The notes under the pieces are model-generated. The model did not search any database, was not told where the DNA came from, and worked only from the letters and a program-made list of their open reading frames with translations. The translations under genes were made by a program, and so were the position numbers. A stretch of 64,000 bases of DNA. Origin: Paracoccaceae bacterium. GTDB lineage: Bacteria > Pseudomonadota > Alphaproteobacteria > Rhodobacterales > Rhodobacteraceae. The DNA is taken from positions 38,834 through 102,833 of the forward strand of contig JABSSD010000158.1 in NCBI GenBank assembly GCA_013214575.1. Reading direction: 5' to 3'. This document shows, in pieces, positions 63,135 through 64,000 of this stretch. Numbering within the stretch: the stretch's first letter is position 1; each line of letters starts with the position of its first letter.

Positions 63135-63923
63135 ATGTCCTTTACTCTTGCCACTTGGAATATCAACTCGGTCCGCCTGCGCGAACCCCTGGTGCTGAAG
63201 CTATTGGCGGAACAGGGGCCGGATGTGCTGTGCCTGCAGGAATGTAAAAGCCCGGTGGACAAGATTCCGTTGGATGGCTTTGCCGAGCTGGGCTACCGCC
63301 ACATGGTTGCGCGCGGTCAAAAGGGCTATAATGGCGTTGCAATCCTGTCGCGGTTGCCCATCGAGGAAGTTTGCAGCCAGCAATTCGGCGGCTTGGATCA
63401 TGCGCGCCACATTGCCGGGCGGCTGGAAAACGGGGTGACCATCCACAATTTCTACGTGCCTGCCGGTGGCGATAAGCCGAATCGCGAGATCAATGAGAAA
63501 TTTGGCCAGAAGCTCGATTACCTGAGTGATATGCGGGACTGGTTCCGCAACGAGACGCCCGAGAAGGCCATTCTGGTGGGCGATCTGAACATTGCACCGC
63601 GCGCCGATGATGTCTGGGATCACAAGAAGATGCTCAAAGTGGTCAGCCATACCCCGGTTGAGGTTGATCTTCTGGCGGCGGTTCAGGACGCTGGCAACTG
63701 GGTGGATGTGACCCGTCAGGATATCCCCGAGGGGTTGTTGTACAGCTGGTGGTCCTACCGTGCCAAAGACTGGGACACAGCCAATAAAGGCCGCCGTCTG
63801 GATCATGTCTGGGCCACCTCTGACATCTCTGGTGCCGCCCATTCCAGCCGGGTCCTGCGCGACGCACGGGGGTGGGAAAAACCCAGCGATCACGCCCCGG
63901 TCTTTGCGACATTCGACCTTTAA
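63135..63923 (+). CDS. xth: Exodeoxyribonuclease III
   Basis: The 262-residue AP endonuclease has the family motifs in order: LATWNINSVRLR (residues 5-16), LCLQECKSP with the metal-binding Glu, VGDLNIAPRADDVWD, GRRLDHVWAT, and a C-terminal SDHAPVFATF with the catalytic His. It cleaves abasic sites in DNA repair and trims 3' ends. Start is the first ATG after a clear gap. Confidence 0.96.
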   Translation: MSFTLATWNINSVRLREPLVLKLLAEQGPDVLCLQECKSPVDKIPLDGFAELGYRHMVARGQKGYNGVAILSRLPIEEVCSQQFGGLDHARHIAGRLENGVTIHNFYVPAGGDKPNREINEKFGQKLDYLSDMRDWFRNETPEKAILVGDLNIAPRADDVWDHKKMLKVVSHTPVEVDLLAAVQDAGNWVDVTRQDIPEGLLYSWWSYRAKDWDTANKGRRLDHVWATSDISGAAHSSRVLRDARGWEKPSDHAPVFATFDL

Positions 63924-63939
63924 CACAGCAAAGTCGCAG

Positions 63940-64000
63940 CTCCCGCCCGTCGTCAGCGTCCCAAGAGACGCGTTCCTCCCGTTGGGCGTGGCGCCGCGCA
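63940..64000. repeat. Dispersed palindromic element (right edge copy, cut)
   Basis: CTCCCGCCCGTCGT at 63940-63953 is followed by TTGGGCGTGGCGCCGCGCA at 63982-64000, one change from the left arm at 50046-50064. The right arm is outside the window. Confidence 0.8.

Overview
The window is a gene-dense, GC-rich stretch of an alphaproteobacterial chromosome, most likely a marine Rhodobacterales (Roseobacter-group) bacterium. The reasons are family-level: a cytochrome bc1 operon (petABC) whose Rieske protein and cytochrome b resemble those of Rhodobacter, the order DUF3576-leuS-lptE-holA, a Brucella-type lumazine synthase (RibH2) behind an FMN riboswitch, a CenR-like response regulator, two DUF2125 proteins, and the BoxR-controlled box pathway. 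There is no phage, plasmid, transposase, CRISPR or rRNA operon. Two tRNA genes are present, Lys(TTT) and Arg(CCT).

Layout. 0-7.5 kb: an AEC permease (cut by the left edge), aroC, an outer-membrane protein, the thiamine importer thiBPQ behind a TPP riboswitch, ribH2 behind an FMN riboswitch, and a LysE exporter. 7.6-14.8 kb: a GST-like protein, petABC, a cluster of palindromes, dapF-mtaB, tRNA-Lys and a ProC-like dehydrogenase. 14.9-20.3 kb: an oligopeptide ABC importer (oppA, oppB, oppC and a fused oppDF). 20.5-32.7 kb: an aromatic-acid catabolic island made of a fumarylpyruvate hydrolase-like FAH protein, a three-gene TRAP transporter, benzoate-CoA ligase, boxC, boxB, a 58-residue four-cysteine protein, boxA, a thioesterase and boxR. 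32.8-48.5 kb: mostly housekeeping, with a YcaQ-like DNA glycosylase and LacI regulator, tRNA-Arg, an ArsC/Spx-like protein, an AGE-family sugar isomerase, alkB, mutY, a DUF721 protein with a DsbA-like protein, lpxK with a Kdo-transferase-like gene, cysQ-pmbA, and two tandem DUF2125 genes. 48.6-64 kb: SDR and enoyl-CoA hydratase, a TIGR03862 flavoprotein, a GST, holA-lptE-leuS, a DUF3576 lipoprotein, a porin, a PLP-binding YggS protein, an L,D-transpeptidase with ribA, the CenR-like regulator, a gamma-butyrobetaine hydroxylase-like dioxygenase and xth.

The most coherent accessory system is the benzoate island. Benzoate would be taken up (plausibly by the TRAP system), activated to benzoyl-CoA, epoxidised by BoxAB and ring-opened hydrolytically by BoxC. 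A repeated 14-bp motif, TGCA-N-TAT-NN-TGCA, occurs before the TRAP operon, before the ligase, between ligase and boxC, and weakly before boxR. This suggests that one BoxR regulon covers transport and catabolism. The cysteine-rich mini-protein between boxB and boxA is the best candidate for an undescribed component.

Several intergenic palindrome families recur, mostly at junctions of converging genes. One sits inside an open reading frame.
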